Translations under genes and position numbers: made by a program
Part shown: piece by piece, positions 1 through 7,686 of the stretch
Position numbering within the stretch: the first letter of the stretch is position 1
How the letters are laid out: each line of letters opens with the position of its first letter
Notes under the pieces: generated by a model
Databases searched by the model: none
What the model was told of the DNA's origin: nothing
What the model saw: only the letters and a program-made list of their open reading frames with translations
Assembly: GCF_028882275.1 (NCBI RefSeq)
Contig: NZ_JARBUT010000009.1
Location: 1 to 64,000, forward strand
From: Nocardiopsis sp. N85
Lineage (GTDB): Bacteria; Actinomycetota; Actinomycetes; Streptosporangiales; Streptosporangiaceae
Direction of reading: 5' to 3'
DNA: 64,000 nt

Positions 1-61
1 CAGCTGGTAGAGCATCACCTTGCCAAGGTGAGGGTCGCGGGTTCGAATCCCGTCGTCCGCT
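1..61 (+). tRNA. tRNA-Gly(GCC), 5' truncated by window edge
   Basis: This is the 3' part of a tRNA. The 61 bases match positions 147-207 of the complete tRNA-Gly downstream exactly, including anticodon GCC, the T-arm with GGTTCGAATCC and the 3' acceptor strand CGTCCGC. The first 12 bases lie outside the window. No CCA is encoded. Confidence 0.95.
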
Positions 62-134
62 CGAAAACGATTCGACTCCGCCGCCGTGAGGTGGCAGAGT
101 CGGGTCGGCTTCGGAACGTGGTTCCGTAGCGCAT

Positions 135-207
135 GCGGACGTGGCTCAGCTGGTAGAGCATCACCTTGCCAAGGTGAGGGTCGCGGGTTCGAATCCCGTC
201 GTCCGCT
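135..207 (+). tRNA. tRNA-Gly(GCC)
   Basis: Complete 73-nt tRNA. Acceptor strands GCGGACG (135-141) and CGTCCGC (200-206) pair fully, the D-arm reads GCTCAGCTGGTAGAGC, the anticodon loop reads TTGCCAA (anticodon GCC, glycine) and the T-loop is GGTTCGAATCC. No CCA is encoded. It is the second of two identical tandem glycine tRNAs. Confidence 0.97.
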
Positions 208-257
208 CGGAGAGGCCCGCATGGGTGTCCACGAGGCGATTCCCCCATGCAGTTCCT

Positions 258-332
258 GGCGGAGTGGCCGAGTGGTTGAGGCAAGGGACTGCAAATCCCT
301 GCACACGGGTTCGATTCCCGTCTCCGCCTCCA
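258..332 (+). tRNA. tRNA-Cys(GCA), CCA encoded
   Basis: Acceptor strands GGCGGAG (258-264) and CTCCGCC (322-328) pair fully, followed by discriminator T and an encoded CCA (330-332). The anticodon loop CTGCAAA gives anticodon GCA (cysteine). The T-arm GGGTTCGATTCCCG is canonical. It is third in the tRNA array and probably co-transcribed with its neighbours. Confidence 0.96.
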
Positions 333-351
333 TGCACCTCATTTCCCATGA

Positions 352-425
352 GGGCGGTTAGCTCAGTTGGTTAGAGCGCTACCTTGACACGGTAGAGGTC
401 ACAGGTTCGAATCCTGTATCGCCCA
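352..425 (+). tRNA. tRNA-Val(GAC)
   Basis: Acceptor strands GGGCGGT (352-358) and ATCGCCC (418-424) pair with one G-U wobble. The D-arm TTAGCTCAGTTGGTTAGAGC is canonical. The anticodon loop TTGACAC gives GAC (valine) and the T-arm is CAGGTTCGAATCCTG. Discriminator A425, no CCA encoded. It is the last tRNA of the array. Confidence 0.96.
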
Positions 426-436
426 CTTCACTCCGG

Positions 437-480
437 AGCGGTCCTGCTCGGAGGCCCACGGCCTCCTCGCAGGGCCGCTT
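437..480 (+). terminator. Hairpin after the tRNA array
   Basis: An imperfect inverted repeat of about 19 bp lies 12 bases after tRNA-Val: AGCGGTCCTGCTCGGAGGC on the left pairs with GCCTCCTCGCAGGGCCGCT on the right around a short CAC-containing loop. There is no long T run, as is common for actinomycete terminators. It probably ends the tRNA transcript. Confidence 0.55.
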
Positions 481-571
481 CGTCGTTTCCTCTGGGGGGA
501 CGCCCCGGCCCCCCGATGCGAGGCTTCGTCCCGCGGGTCATGGTCGGTTCACCCAGGGCCCACCGGCACCG

Positions 572-607
572 CGAAGAGGCGGGCTCCCGAGGGAGCCCGC
601 CTCTTCG
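572..607. terminator. Perfect 16-bp hairpin, probable bidirectional terminator
   Basis: CGAAGAGGCGGGCTCC pairs perfectly with GGAGCCCGCCTCTTCG around a four-base loop, and T-rich bases follow (TTC TCCC). It lies between the plus-strand tRNA array and the 3' end of the minus-strand dehydrogenase gene at 704, so it can serve both. Confidence 0.7.
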
Positions 608-703
608 TTCTCCCACCACGGCGGCGCACCGAGGGTGTTCGCTCGCACGCTCGGCCGGGGCATCCCGGCCGAGCGCCTCCGCGAACGGCTCCGAGCGGTC
701 GGC

Positions 704-1918
704 CTAGTGTCCGCCGACCTCGGGGAACGAGGGACCGTCGAGCCCCGTCGGATCCCGGCCGAGCCCGGCCGGCGTCACCCAGTCGAACTCCCCATAGACC
801 GCCGGTCCCAGGCCCATGCCTTCGGCGACCTGCTCACGCAGACGGTTGGAGGTGAACCCGCCGATGACGTTCATCTCGGCGTCCCGGTACAGACGCTCCA
901 CCTCATGGCCCTTGGTCACACCGGCCGCCCCGTGGATCTGCACGGCGCGCGTGACCACCTGGACGGCCATCTCGGTGGCGTAGATCTTGAGCTTGGCCAT
1001 GAGGTCCCTGGCCGACCGTCCCGCGACACGCTCGCACAGGGCTCGGCGGGCCAGCGACCGGGTGGCGTCGATCTGGGCGCGGGAGTCGGCGAGCTGGGCC
1101 TGCACGCCCTCCATGTGGGCCAGAGGGCGGCCGAACGAGACCCGGTCCTTGGCGTGCCGTACGGAGGCCGCGAGAGCGGACTCGGCGATGGCGATGGCCG
1201 CGAACGAGATCTTCAGCCATCCCCACGCCATGCCCTCGGCCAGCTCGTGGAAGGGCACCGGCACGACGTCCCTCTCGGCGACGTGCGCGTCGGTGAAGAC
1301 GATGCCGCCCCAGGGCATCCCCCGCAGCCCCATGTGGGGGATCTCGTAACGGCGGACTCCGGGTTGGTGCAGGTCCACGAAGGCGAGGCACCAGTCCGGG
1401 CCGTCATCCCCCGGGGACTTCTCCCGCCGGGCGAGGGTCACGGCCAGGTCGGCGCTGGGCGCGTTGGAGATGCGGGCCTTCTCACCGCTGATGTAGAAGC
1501 CTCCGCCGGGTGGCCCGGCGGGGCGCACCGAGGTACGGAAGGTGGCGGAGTCGCTGCCCGCCGTCGTCTCGACCACGGCGAAGCCGGCCGGCTTGCGACC
1601 GCTGAGCAGAGAACGGAGCAGCCCTTCGTGGTGATCGGGGTCGCCGTAGGTGGAGATCATCTTGGCGCACAACAACGCCGATACGGTCGCCGTCCAGTAC
1701 GTGCCCGGACACGCTCGGGCCAAAGCCTCCATGGCCTGGGCCTGGGTCGCCCCGTTCGCGCCGACGCCACCGACCTCGGTGGAGTGGAACAGCCGCAGGT
1801 ATCCGCTCTCGATGACCTCCGTCCAGCTCTGAGGTGGTATCCGCCCCTCCTCGTCGGTCTTGGCGGCCCGGGCGGCGATGCCGGGGAAACTCCATGTCGT
1901 GTCGTGCGTGGTCCACAT
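704..1918 (-). CDS. Acyl-CoA dehydrogenase family protein lacking the usual catalytic Glu
   Basis: A 404-aa flavoprotein of the acyl-CoA dehydrogenase fold. Visible features are the helical N-terminal domain (about 1-110), the beta-barrel stretch with FAVVETTAGSDSATFRTS and YISGEKARISNAP (about 113-215), and the C-terminal helical domain with RVSFGRPLAHMEGVQAQLAD and VQIHGAAGVTKGHEVERLYRDAEM. Where the family has I-x-E-G-T near the C-terminus, this protein has V-I-G-G-F-T (Gly353 in the Glu position), so the standard alpha-proton abstraction may be lost or use another base. The ATG at 1918 has a GGAG Shine-Dalgarno sequence 5-6 nt upstream. It lies downstream of MerR and a dehydrogenase relic on the same strand. 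Substrate unknown; an oxidase or carrier-protein-linked dehydrogenase is possible. Confidence 0.85.
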   Translation of the reverse strand: MWTTHDTTWSFPGIAARAAKTDEEGRIPPQSWTEVIESGYLRLFHSTEVGGVGANGATQAQAMEALARACPGTYWTATVSALLCAKMISTYGDPDHHEGLLRSLLSGRKPAGFAVVETTAGSDSATFRTSVRPAGPPGGGFYISGEKARISNAPSADLAVTLARREKSPGDDGPDWCLAFVDLHQPGVRRYEIPHMGLRGMPWGGIVFTDAHVAERDVVPVPFHELAEGMAWGWLKISFAAIAIAESALAASVRHAKDRVSFGRPLAHMEGVQAQLADSRAQIDATRSLARRALCERVAGRSARDLMAKLKIYATEMAVQVVTRAVQIHGAAGVTKGHEVERLYRDAEMNVIGGFTSNRLREQVAEGMGLGPAVYGEFDWVTPAGLGRDPTGLDGPSFPEVGGH

Positions 1919-1936
1919 CGGCTCCGGTCGTCATGT

Positions 1937-2160
1937 TCAACCACGTCCTGGGAGGGACGCCGCGATCACCGGTCGCAGCGCTTCGACGCCACCACCGGTT
2001 TCGGAGAAGAACAGCACGTCACGATGGGCTCGTGCCATCAGCCGGTCGTCGGTGAGGGCGAGCGGTCCGGAGAAGCGCACCGCTCCTTCGACGACCTCTC
2101 GGGCGGCGGACGCGACGAACAACCGGGTGGCCGCCGCGTCCTGGCGTGAGGCCCGGTCCC
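1937..2160 (-). pseudogene. C-terminal relic of an acyl-CoA dehydrogenase
   Basis: Reading this strand gives about 74 residues that look like the last helices of an acyl-CoA dehydrogenase: AAREVVEGAVRFSGPLALT, then a RAHRDVLFF segment, then SETGGGVEALRPVIAASL and a stop at 1937. These match the family pattern of Gln/Arg-x-x-Gly-G, the x-x-RD motif and the E-x-G/T-x-E-x-x-R-x-x-I-A ending. No ATG or GTG lies at its 5' edge in frame, only a TTG inside, and upstream the frame runs into the MerR coding sequence. A short functional TTG-started protein is the alternative. Confidence 0.45.
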
Positions 2161-2189
2161 CGGCGTCGAACCGCCCGGCCGCCCGCCCC

Positions 2190-2642
2190 TCACAGGTCCG
2201 CGCGAGAGCCCACCGATTCCTCGGACGAGGTCGCGGCGGGGGTGGTGTCGGAGCCGGGGTCCGTCTCCGGCGCGTCCGGGCCTCGGCCACGGCGCACTTC
2301 ATCGAGGTAGGCGGATATGGAGTCCCTGTTATGGACCAGGAACCGAATGCGCTCGTTCATCCGGTCGCACTCGCGTTCGAGCACGGCGATCGTCTCGGGC
2401 GTGGCATGGGAGACATAGATGGCGCGCGGCTGATCGAGGCACGGAAGGATCCGCTTGATGATCCTGGTCGGCAGACCGGCTTCGAGCAGTCCCTTGATCT
2501 GTAGGACACGGTCCACATAACGCTCGTCGTACTCCCGATAACCGTTGGGAGAGCGTTCGACGACGATCAGCCCTTGTTCTTCGTAGTAGCGGAGCAGTCG
2601 GCGGGACGTCCCGGTGCGTTCCGACAACTCACCGATGCGCAT
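2190..2642 (-). CDS. MerR family transcriptional regulator
   Basis: A 150-aa DNA-binding regulator. The N-terminal winged helix-turn-helix is typical (MRIGELSERTGTSRRLLRYYEEQGLI, then NGYREYDERYVDRVLQIKGLLEAGL), followed by a coiled-coil dimerization helix (ETIAVLERECDRMNERIRFLVHNRDSISAYLDEV) and a short acidic, disordered tail. It has no obvious Cys metal site or large ligand domain. The ATG at 2642 was chosen because GAGGTGG lies 6 nt upstream. It is divergent from the MFS exporter across a 65-bp region holding a MerR-type promoter, so it very probably controls that exporter. Confidence 0.9.
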   Translation of the reverse strand: MRIGELSERTGTSRRLLRYYEEQGLIVVERSPNGYREYDERYVDRVLQIKGLLEAGLPTRIIKRILPCLDQPRAIYVSHATPETIAVLERECDRMNERIRFLVHNRDSISAYLDEVRRGRGPDAPETDPGSDTTPAATSSEESVGSRADL

Positions 2643-2667
2643 GTGGTCCACCTCACAAAGATGGCGA

Positions 2668-2700
2668 TTGACCCTCACACTTATGGAAGGGTTTGAGGAT
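2668..2700 (+). promoter_or_regulatory. MerR-type promoter with long spacer and dyad
   Basis: A -35 box TTGACC (2668-2673) is followed about 20-21 bp later by a -10-like TGAGGAT (2694-2700). The spacer contains an inverted repeat with ACCCT (2671-2675) and AGGGT (2688-2692) as outer arms. A dyad inside an over-long 19-21 bp spacer is the hallmark of MerR-activated promoters. It reads toward the MFS exporter, whose start is at 2708. Confidence 0.65.
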
Positions 2701-2707
2701 ACAGACC

Positions 2708-3919
2708 ATGTCTACTTCCCATGTAGAAAAAATGGTCGACCCCTCCCCCGAAGGGGCGAAAGATCAGGGGCTCCCCTGGGTGCCATTGTTGGCCTTGGCC
2801 ACGGCGGCCTTCGTCGGCATCCTGACCGAGGCGCTTCCGGCGGGAATGCTGCCCGAGATGAGCAGGAGCCTCTCGGTCAGCGAGTCCGCGATGGGCCAAT
2901 CCCTGACGGTCTACGCGATCGCCTCCGCGATCACGGCGATCCCGCTGTTCGCTTTGACGGCGACATGGCGGCGCAAGCCGCTCCTGCTGGGAGCGATAGC
3001 CGCGATCGCCGTGTCCAATCTGGTCACGGCGGTCTCACCGGACTACCTGCTGACCATGGTGTTCCGATTCATCGGCGGAGTGGCCGCCGGTCTCATCTGG
3101 GCGTTGCTGGTCGAGTACGCCCGCCGCCTGGCGCCTCCCCACCTCCAGGGCAGGGCGATCGCCATCACCATGGGAGGTGTCCCCCTCGCGCTGTCGCTGG
3201 GCATCCCGGTGGGCACCTTCCTCAGCGGGTTCTTCGGCTGGAGGATGACGTTCCTCCTGGTCGCCTTCCTCGGTGTGATCCTGATGGGATGGGTCCTCGC
3301 GTCGGTTCCGGACCACGTGGGCAAGCGGGGAGAGCAGAGGGAGTCGGTTCTGAGCGCCCTCCTCCGTCCCGGCGTGGTGGCCGTCCTGTTCGTGGTCGCG
3401 GCCTACGTACTGGCCCACAACATTCTCTACACGTACATCGCCACGTTCCTCATCGAATACGAGATGGGATCGTCCATCGGCCTCGTGCTGCTGATCTTCG
3501 GCATCGCGTCCATGGTGAGCATCCTCATCGTCGGCGCCCAAGTGGACCGCCGACTGCGGGCCCTGACCATCACCAGCGCGATCCTGTTCGCGCTGGGGAC
3601 CACGTTGCTGGCGGTGTTCGCCGACAGCAGCGTCCTGGTCTTCGTCGCGGCGGCCCTGTGGGGGCTCGGCTGGGGCGGCATCACCACCCTCATGCAGACC
3701 GCCGTGACCGATGCGGGAGGCGATTCCGCGCAGGCCCTGCTGGTCACCACATGGAACGGGTTCATGGCCGGGGGTGGGGCCGTCGGCGGCATCCTCCTCG
3801 AACTCTTCGGCCCGAGGTCCTTCCCATGGAGCGTTCTCCTGCTCCTGGTGCCGGTCCTGATCGTCGTGCTCCTCGCCCGCAAGCACGCCTTCCCCGCCAA
3901 GCGGCCCGGCATGGTCTGA
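2708..3919 (+). CDS. MFS transporter (DHA1 drug/sugar efflux type)
   Basis: A 403-aa inner-membrane secondary transporter with about 12 hydrophobic helices. The N-terminal half shows VPLLALATAAFVGILTEALPAGMLPEM, typical of DHA1/AraJ-like exporters, and RFIGGVAAGLIWALLVEYARRLAPPHLQGRA, the region between helices 4 and 5. Length is normal for the family. The ATG at 2708 follows GAGG at about 9 nt. An in-frame TTG at 2693 would sit within the promoter. Its divergent MerR neighbour and MerR-type promoter indicate inducible efflux of a small molecule. Substrate cannot be told. Confidence 0.88.
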   Translation: MSTSHVEKMVDPSPEGAKDQGLPWVPLLALATAAFVGILTEALPAGMLPEMSRSLSVSESAMGQSLTVYAIASAITAIPLFALTATWRRKPLLLGAIAAIAVSNLVTAVSPDYLLTMVFRFIGGVAAGLIWALLVEYARRLAPPHLQGRAIAITMGGVPLALSLGIPVGTFLSGFFGWRMTFLLVAFLGVILMGWVLASVPDHVGKRGEQRESVLSALLRPGVVAVLFVVAAYVLAHNILYTYIATFLIEYEMGSSIGLVLLIFGIASMVSILIVGAQVDRRLRALTITSAILFALGTTLLAVFADSSVLVFVAAALWGLGWGGITTLMQTAVTDAGGDSAQALLVTTWNGFMAGGGAVGGILLELFGPRSFPWSVLLLLVPVLIVVLLARKHAFPAKRPGMV

Positions 3920-3967
3920 CCCCCACGGAGGCACCGGATGCGGGAATCCGGACCTCGGTACTCGTCG

Positions 3968-4009
3968 AAAGGCTCCGGCTCCAGTGAGATCACTGGGACC
4001 GGAGCCTTT
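3968..4009 (+). terminator. Rho-independent terminator after MFS gene
   Basis: AAAGGCTCCGG on the left pairs with CCGGAGCCTTTT on the right, with an inner CCAGTGA/TCACTGG stem. The hairpin is closed by an A run on one side and a T run on the other, so it can act in both directions. It lies about 48 bp after the MFS stop codon. Confidence 0.85.
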
Positions 4010-4743
4010 TCCCAGGCCCGGCGTACCGTCCACCTTCCGGAACGCATCCGATATCACGATTTTCCGAAACCGATTCGCGAAAGTGAGATCGAGAACCTCC
4101 CGGAGCTTCATCCCATGATCCCTTGAGGATTCGCCCACCGGCTCTTCCAACGTGATGAATCGCGGGTTCGCGGTAGGCCGAGGAAACCCCTCTTCCGTGA
4201 TCCCACTCGGGCTCCCCTTCGCGTGTACATGCCCGTGCGGAACAAGTCCCGTCACCCGGTGTCCTCGGCCCGAGCGCCGAGAGAAGGTCACCCGCATGGC
4301 CCACCGGGTACCGGGCACTCGTTCCCCGTTCCCGTTCCGCTTCGAAAGCACAACCCACGCCGTGAGGAGGTCCGGCCCCGACCGGGACACCGTCCCGTCC
4401 CGGGCGGCCGTGTCCCGGGGTTGGGCGAGGACCCGTACGACGACAGGACGCGGGCGGAGCCGGAGGGCGCCGTCGCCCAGGCCGCCCCGTCTGGGCGCGG
4501 GAGCCGCCCCGGACCGCCGAGATGGCGCCCGCCTCGACCCGCTCGGGGTCGCTCGGGGGCCGTGACGACGAGGAGTCCGTGTTCTCGCTCGACCTCGTCC
4601 TCGAAGGGCTGGAACGGCGCCAGGCGGAGCACGCACGTTCCGGACCGCCCGCTCCCACGGAGGGGAAGCCGGAGGCGCCAGGCCCTACCCGGTAAGGCTT
4701 CGCGCGCTCTATGCTGTGCGCCGGACCCGATCGGAAGGCAGTC
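4010..4743. other. Long intergenic region without an intact gene
   Basis: About 730 bases separate the MFS terminator from the methyltransferase. All open frames here have arginine/proline-rich, gene-unlike composition on both strands. The first 150 bases are less GC-rich than the rest. The only protein-like stretch is the possible TetR C-terminal relic at 4558-4695. Confidence 0.6.
4558..4695 (+). pseudogene. Possible C-terminal relic of a TetR-type regulator
   Basis: This frame reads an acidic stretch followed by SVFSLDLVLEGLERRQAEHA and a short tail to a TAA at 4693. The F-x-L-D-x-x-L-x-G-L-E pattern is what the last helix of many actinomycete TetR proteins looks like. Upstream in the same frame the sequence is low-complexity and has no recognisable DNA-binding domain. 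The call rests on about 20 residues only, so coincidence is a real possibility. Confidence 0.22.
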
Positions 4744-5541
4744 ATGTCGCACACTCCCCATCCCCTCATCGACGCCTCCCAGCCCCATTCCGCCCGTGTC
4801 TACGACTACTGGCTCGGCGGCAAGGACCACTATCCGGCCGACCGGGCGATGGGCGATCAGATCCTGTCGGTGCTGCCGATGATCGGTGAGATGGCGATCC
4901 AGAACCGGGCCTTCCTCCGGCGGACGGTGCGCTTCCTCGCCCGGGAGCGGGGCATCCGCCGGTTCCTCGACATCGGCACCGGGCTGCCCACCGCCGAGAA
5001 CACCCACCAGGTGGCCCAGGCCGTCACCCCCGACGCGCGCATCGTCTACGTCGACAACGACCCCTTGGTCCTGACGCACGCGCGGGCCCTCTTGACGAGC
5101 ACCCCGGAGGGGCGGACCGCCTACGTCGACGCCGACCTGCGCGACCCGGTCACCATCCTGCGCGAGGCCGTCGGGATCCTGGGCGACGACGAGCCGATCG
5201 GACTCGTCCTGCTCGGGATCCTCTTCCACATTCCCGACGACGAGGTGTACGACGTCGTCCGCACCCTGGTGGAGGCGCTGCCCTCCGGCAGCCACGTGAT
5301 CCTCACCCACGCCACGAACGAGGCCACCGGCGAGGCGATGGAGGAGGCGGTGCGGCAGTGGAACGCCTCCTCCCCCGCCCCCATCACCCTGCGGAGCCCG
5401 GCGGAGATCGAACGGTTCCTGGAGGGGTTGGAGCCGGTCGACCCCGGACTGGTGTCGATCCCCCTGTGGCGGCCCGAGCCCTCGGAGGTCGGTGAGCCCC
5501 GGTTCATGGACGAGTTCGGCGTGGTCGCCCGCAAGCCGTGA
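4744..5541 (+). CDS. DUF574 SAM-dependent methyltransferase-like protein
   Basis: A 265-aa protein of the actinomycete DUF574 (Methyltransf_19) family. It shows the family opening SARVYDYWLGGKDHYPADR, the SAM-binding motif I glycine-rich segment FLDIGTGLPTAENTHQVAQ, motif II acidic end VYVDNDPLVLTHARALL, and the later VLLGILFHIPDD block. It is cytoplasmic with no signal peptide. These proteins are abundant in actinomycetes and their methyl acceptors are mostly unknown. The ATG at 4744 was preferred over an in-frame upstream codon because it starts the conserved MSHTP-like opening. It is convergent with TCS1, whose last gene ends 4 bp away. Confidence 0.88.
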   Translation: MSHTPHPLIDASQPHSARVYDYWLGGKDHYPADRAMGDQILSVLPMIGEMAIQNRAFLRRTVRFLARERGIRRFLDIGTGLPTAENTHQVAQAVTPDARIVYVDNDPLVLTHARALLTSTPEGRTAYVDADLRDPVTILREAVGILGDDEPIGLVLLGILFHIPDDEVYDVVRTLVEALPSGSHVILTHATNEATGEAMEEAVRQWNASSPAPITLRSPAEIERFLEGLEPVDPGLVSIPLWRPEPSEVGEPRFMDEFGVVARKP

Positions 5542-5544
5542 TCT

Positions 5545-6198
5545 TCAGCGGCCCGCGGCGTTGAGGTGGCGCAGGACCGCGGCGACACGCCGGTCGGAGC
5601 GGTCGTCCGGGGCCAGACCGAGCTTGCCGAAGATGTTGCGGATGTGCTTGTGCACCGCGCCCTCGGTGACCGTGAGCCGTTCCGCGATCGCCGTGTTGCC
5701 CAGGCCCTCCGCCATGAGGGCGAGCACGTCGCGCTCACGGCGGCTGAGCCGGTTCAGGGCGTCGTCGGCGTGTTTGCGGGCGAACAGTTGGGCGACCACC
5801 TCCGGGTCGATGGCGACCTCCCCGGCCGCGACCCGGTGCAGGGTGTCGAGGAACCGGTCGACCCGGCCGACCCGTTCCTTGAGCAGGTAGCCGATGCCCG
5901 AGGTTCCGCTCTCCATCAGCTCCGTCGCGAACGACCGCTCGACGTAGGCCGACAACACCAGGACCGGCAGCCCGGGGTGGGCGTTCCGGATGCGGACCGC
6001 CGCCCGGATGCCCTCGTCGGTGTGGGTAGGGGGCATTCGGACGTCGATGACGGCGATGTCGGGCTCGTGCCGGATCACCGCCTCCACCAGGGCGTCGGGT
6101 TCCCCGACGGCCGCCACGATCTCCAGCCCCTCGCCCCGGAGCAGGGCGGCCATCCCCTCTCGGAGCAGGGCGTCGTCCTCGGCGATCACGATCCGCAC
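5545..6198 (-). CDS. LuxR/NarL-type response regulator (TCS1)
   Basis: A 217-aa two-domain regulator. The receiver domain (about 1-120) has the acidic pocket E7-D8-D9, the phosphoacceptor Asp52 in AVIDVRMPP and the conserved Lys in YLLKERVG. The C-terminal LuxR helix-turn-helix (about 148-210) reads LSRRERDVLALMAEGLGNTAIAERL then EGAVHKHIRNIFGKL. The GTG start at 6198 overlaps the 3' end of the kinase gene by 13 nt, so translation is coupled. It is closely similar to the TCS2 regulator at 35119, including the opening residues. Confidence 0.92.
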   Translation of the reverse strand: MRIVIAEDDALLREGMAALLRGEGLEIVAAVGEPDALVEAVIRHEPDIAVIDVRMPPTHTDEGIRAAVRIRNAHPGLPVLVLSAYVERSFATELMESGTSGIGYLLKERVGRVDRFLDTLHRVAAGEVAIDPEVVAQLFARKHADDALNRLSRRERDVLALMAEGLGNTAIAERLTVTEGAVHKHIRNIFGKLGLAPDDRSDRRVAAVLRHLNAAGR

Positions 6199-7460
6199 GG
6201 CAGCTCCGCGCGAACGTCGGTCGGCCCGCCCTCGGGGCTGTGGACGGTGAGCGAGCCGTCGTGCGCCTCCACCCGGCGGCGGATACCGGTCAGCCCGCTT
6301 CCCGCGTGTTCGGTGGCACCGCCCCGGCCGTCATCGTGGACGTGGACGTACAAGGTGTCTCCTTCTCTGACGACGCGCACCCGCGCGCGTCGGGCATCGC
6401 TGTGCCGGGTGACGTTGGTGACCGCCTCGGCGACGGTGAAGTAGACCGTCGCCTCGATGGACGAGGCGAGGGGGGCCACGTCCCCGACCTCGACCGTGCA
6501 GGAGACCGAGCAGCCGGCCGCCAGGGCCCCGAGGGCGCCTTCGAGGTCGTGGCTCTCCAGGATCGGCGGCAGGATGCCGCGCACGAGACCGCGCAGTTCG
6601 GCCAGGGCGTCCTCGGCGGCGGCCTGGGCACGTTCCAGGGCCGCGTCGACCCGAGCGGGGTCGGTGCGCAGGGCCCGGCGTGCGGCGCCCACCTGGATGA
6701 TGACGGCGACCAGTCGGCTCTGCGCGCCGTCGTGCAGGGAACGCTCGATACGGCGGAGTTCGGTGGTGTGCGACCGGAGGGCGGCGGCCCTGGTCGCGGT
6801 CAGCTCGGTGATGCGCTCGTACAGGACGGCACGGGAGTGCGGTCCCAACAGGCGGTGCCCCGGCCATGCCTGGAGGCGGGCCAGCGCCGGCTCGGCTCCG
6901 AAGGCGATCGCGGCCCAGGCCACTCCCAGCAGACCCACCGCCGCGGCCGTGTACCAGTCGTGGACGGGTATTCCGATGGAGGCGCCCGCGGTGTCGGGGG
7001 GCAGCAGGCGCCACCACAGGGGGAAGGTGGCGTCCCGGACGGCGATCACCGGGAGCAGTACTCCCAGGACCCCGGTGAGGAACCCCAGGGTGGAGTGGCA
7101 GACCAGCCAGCACAGGTCCCGGCGGACCTGAACGTCTCCGACGAGGGCGCGCAGCGCCCCGGACACGGTGGCGCGGTCGGTGGCCGGGGGAGGCGACGGA
7201 GCGGACCACCCCCAGCGGGTGAGGCGGTGGCGTTCCCGATCGGCGACCGCGCGCAGCAGGCGCAGGGCGGCGGGGAGCAGGAGCAGACCGACGCCGGCGA
7301 GCGAGGCGAGGAGTACGGCGCCGATCACCGCCAGGGAGAACAGGGCCATCACTGCGGTGATCAGCCCGCCGGCGAGGCGTTCCAGGCTGAGGAACATGTT
7401 GTTGAGCCCGGTGCGCACCAGTTCCCGGAACAGACCGGTGTCGTCGTCCGTGGGGGGCAT
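6186..7460 (-). CDS. NarL/DesK-type sensor histidine kinase (TCS1)
   Basis: A 424-aa membrane kinase. The N-terminal half holds about four hydrophobic helices in a putative-sensor-domain arrangement (LITAVMALFSLAVIGAVLLASLAGVGLLLLP near the start, and later LGFLTGVLGVLLPVIAV and AAAVGLLGVAWAAIAFG). The dimerization and phosphorylation motif is RRIERSLHDGAQSRLVAV with the HisKA_3 histidine. The ATPase domain has EAVTNVTRHS (N box) and HDDGRGGA (G box). The ATG at 7460 has AGGAAG upstream. It is divergent from the small membrane protein at 7687 across a region with a GTACAG-N4-CTGTAC dyad. Signal unknown. Confidence 0.9.
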   Translation of the reverse strand: MPPTDDDTGLFRELVRTGLNNMFLSLERLAGGLITAVMALFSLAVIGAVLLASLAGVGLLLLPAALRLLRAVADRERHRLTRWGWSAPSPPPATDRATVSGALRALVGDVQVRRDLCWLVCHSTLGFLTGVLGVLLPVIAVRDATFPLWWRLLPPDTAGASIGIPVHDWYTAAAVGLLGVAWAAIAFGAEPALARLQAWPGHRLLGPHSRAVLYERITELTATRAAALRSHTTELRRIERSLHDGAQSRLVAVIIQVGAARRALRTDPARVDAALERAQAAAEDALAELRGLVRGILPPILESHDLEGALGALAAGCSVSCTVEVGDVAPLASSIEATVYFTVAEAVTNVTRHSDARRARVRVVREGDTLYVHVHDDGRGGATEHAGSGLTGIRRRVEAHDGSLTVHSPEGGPTDVRAELPCGS

Positions 7461-7537
7461 GTTCACTTCCTGGCGGGGGCCGGTTCGGCGCAACCCTACC
7501 GGCTGGGAACGCCCGGCGGAGGAGGCGACGGGGAAGA

Positions 7538-7553
7538 GTACAGCCTGCTGTAC
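7538..7553. promoter_or_regulatory. Dyad GTACAG-N4-CTGTAC between TCS1 and membrane protein
   Basis: A perfect 6-bp inverted repeat with a 4-bp centre lies 78 bp upstream of the TCS1 kinase start and 134 bp upstream of the divergent small gene. The arm length and 4-bp spacing equal those of the core dyad upstream of TCS2. It is a candidate binding site for the TCS1 regulator. Confidence 0.4.
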
Positions 7554-7686
7554 CCGAGGTGTTCAGTGCGCGGGATCGCCTCGGCGGAGGTCGGGCTCCT
7601 AGGCTCGTCATCGTTGGCGGCAGGGACCCGTACGGCCGTGCCGTGTCCCACCCACCCCGGCCTCCGGGCCCTTGGAGTTGAAGCAG

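Noticed and set aside
635-2149. Long plus-strand frame opposite the acyl-CoA dehydrogenase
   Set aside because: Composition is Gly/Arg/His/Val-rich without domains; the minus strand encodes a clear dehydrogenase with a good ribosome binding site.
4152-4565. 137-codon plus-strand frame in the 4.0-4.7 kb intergenic region
   Set aside because: Arg/Pro/Ser-rich translation with no domain and no ribosome binding site; treated as noncoding.
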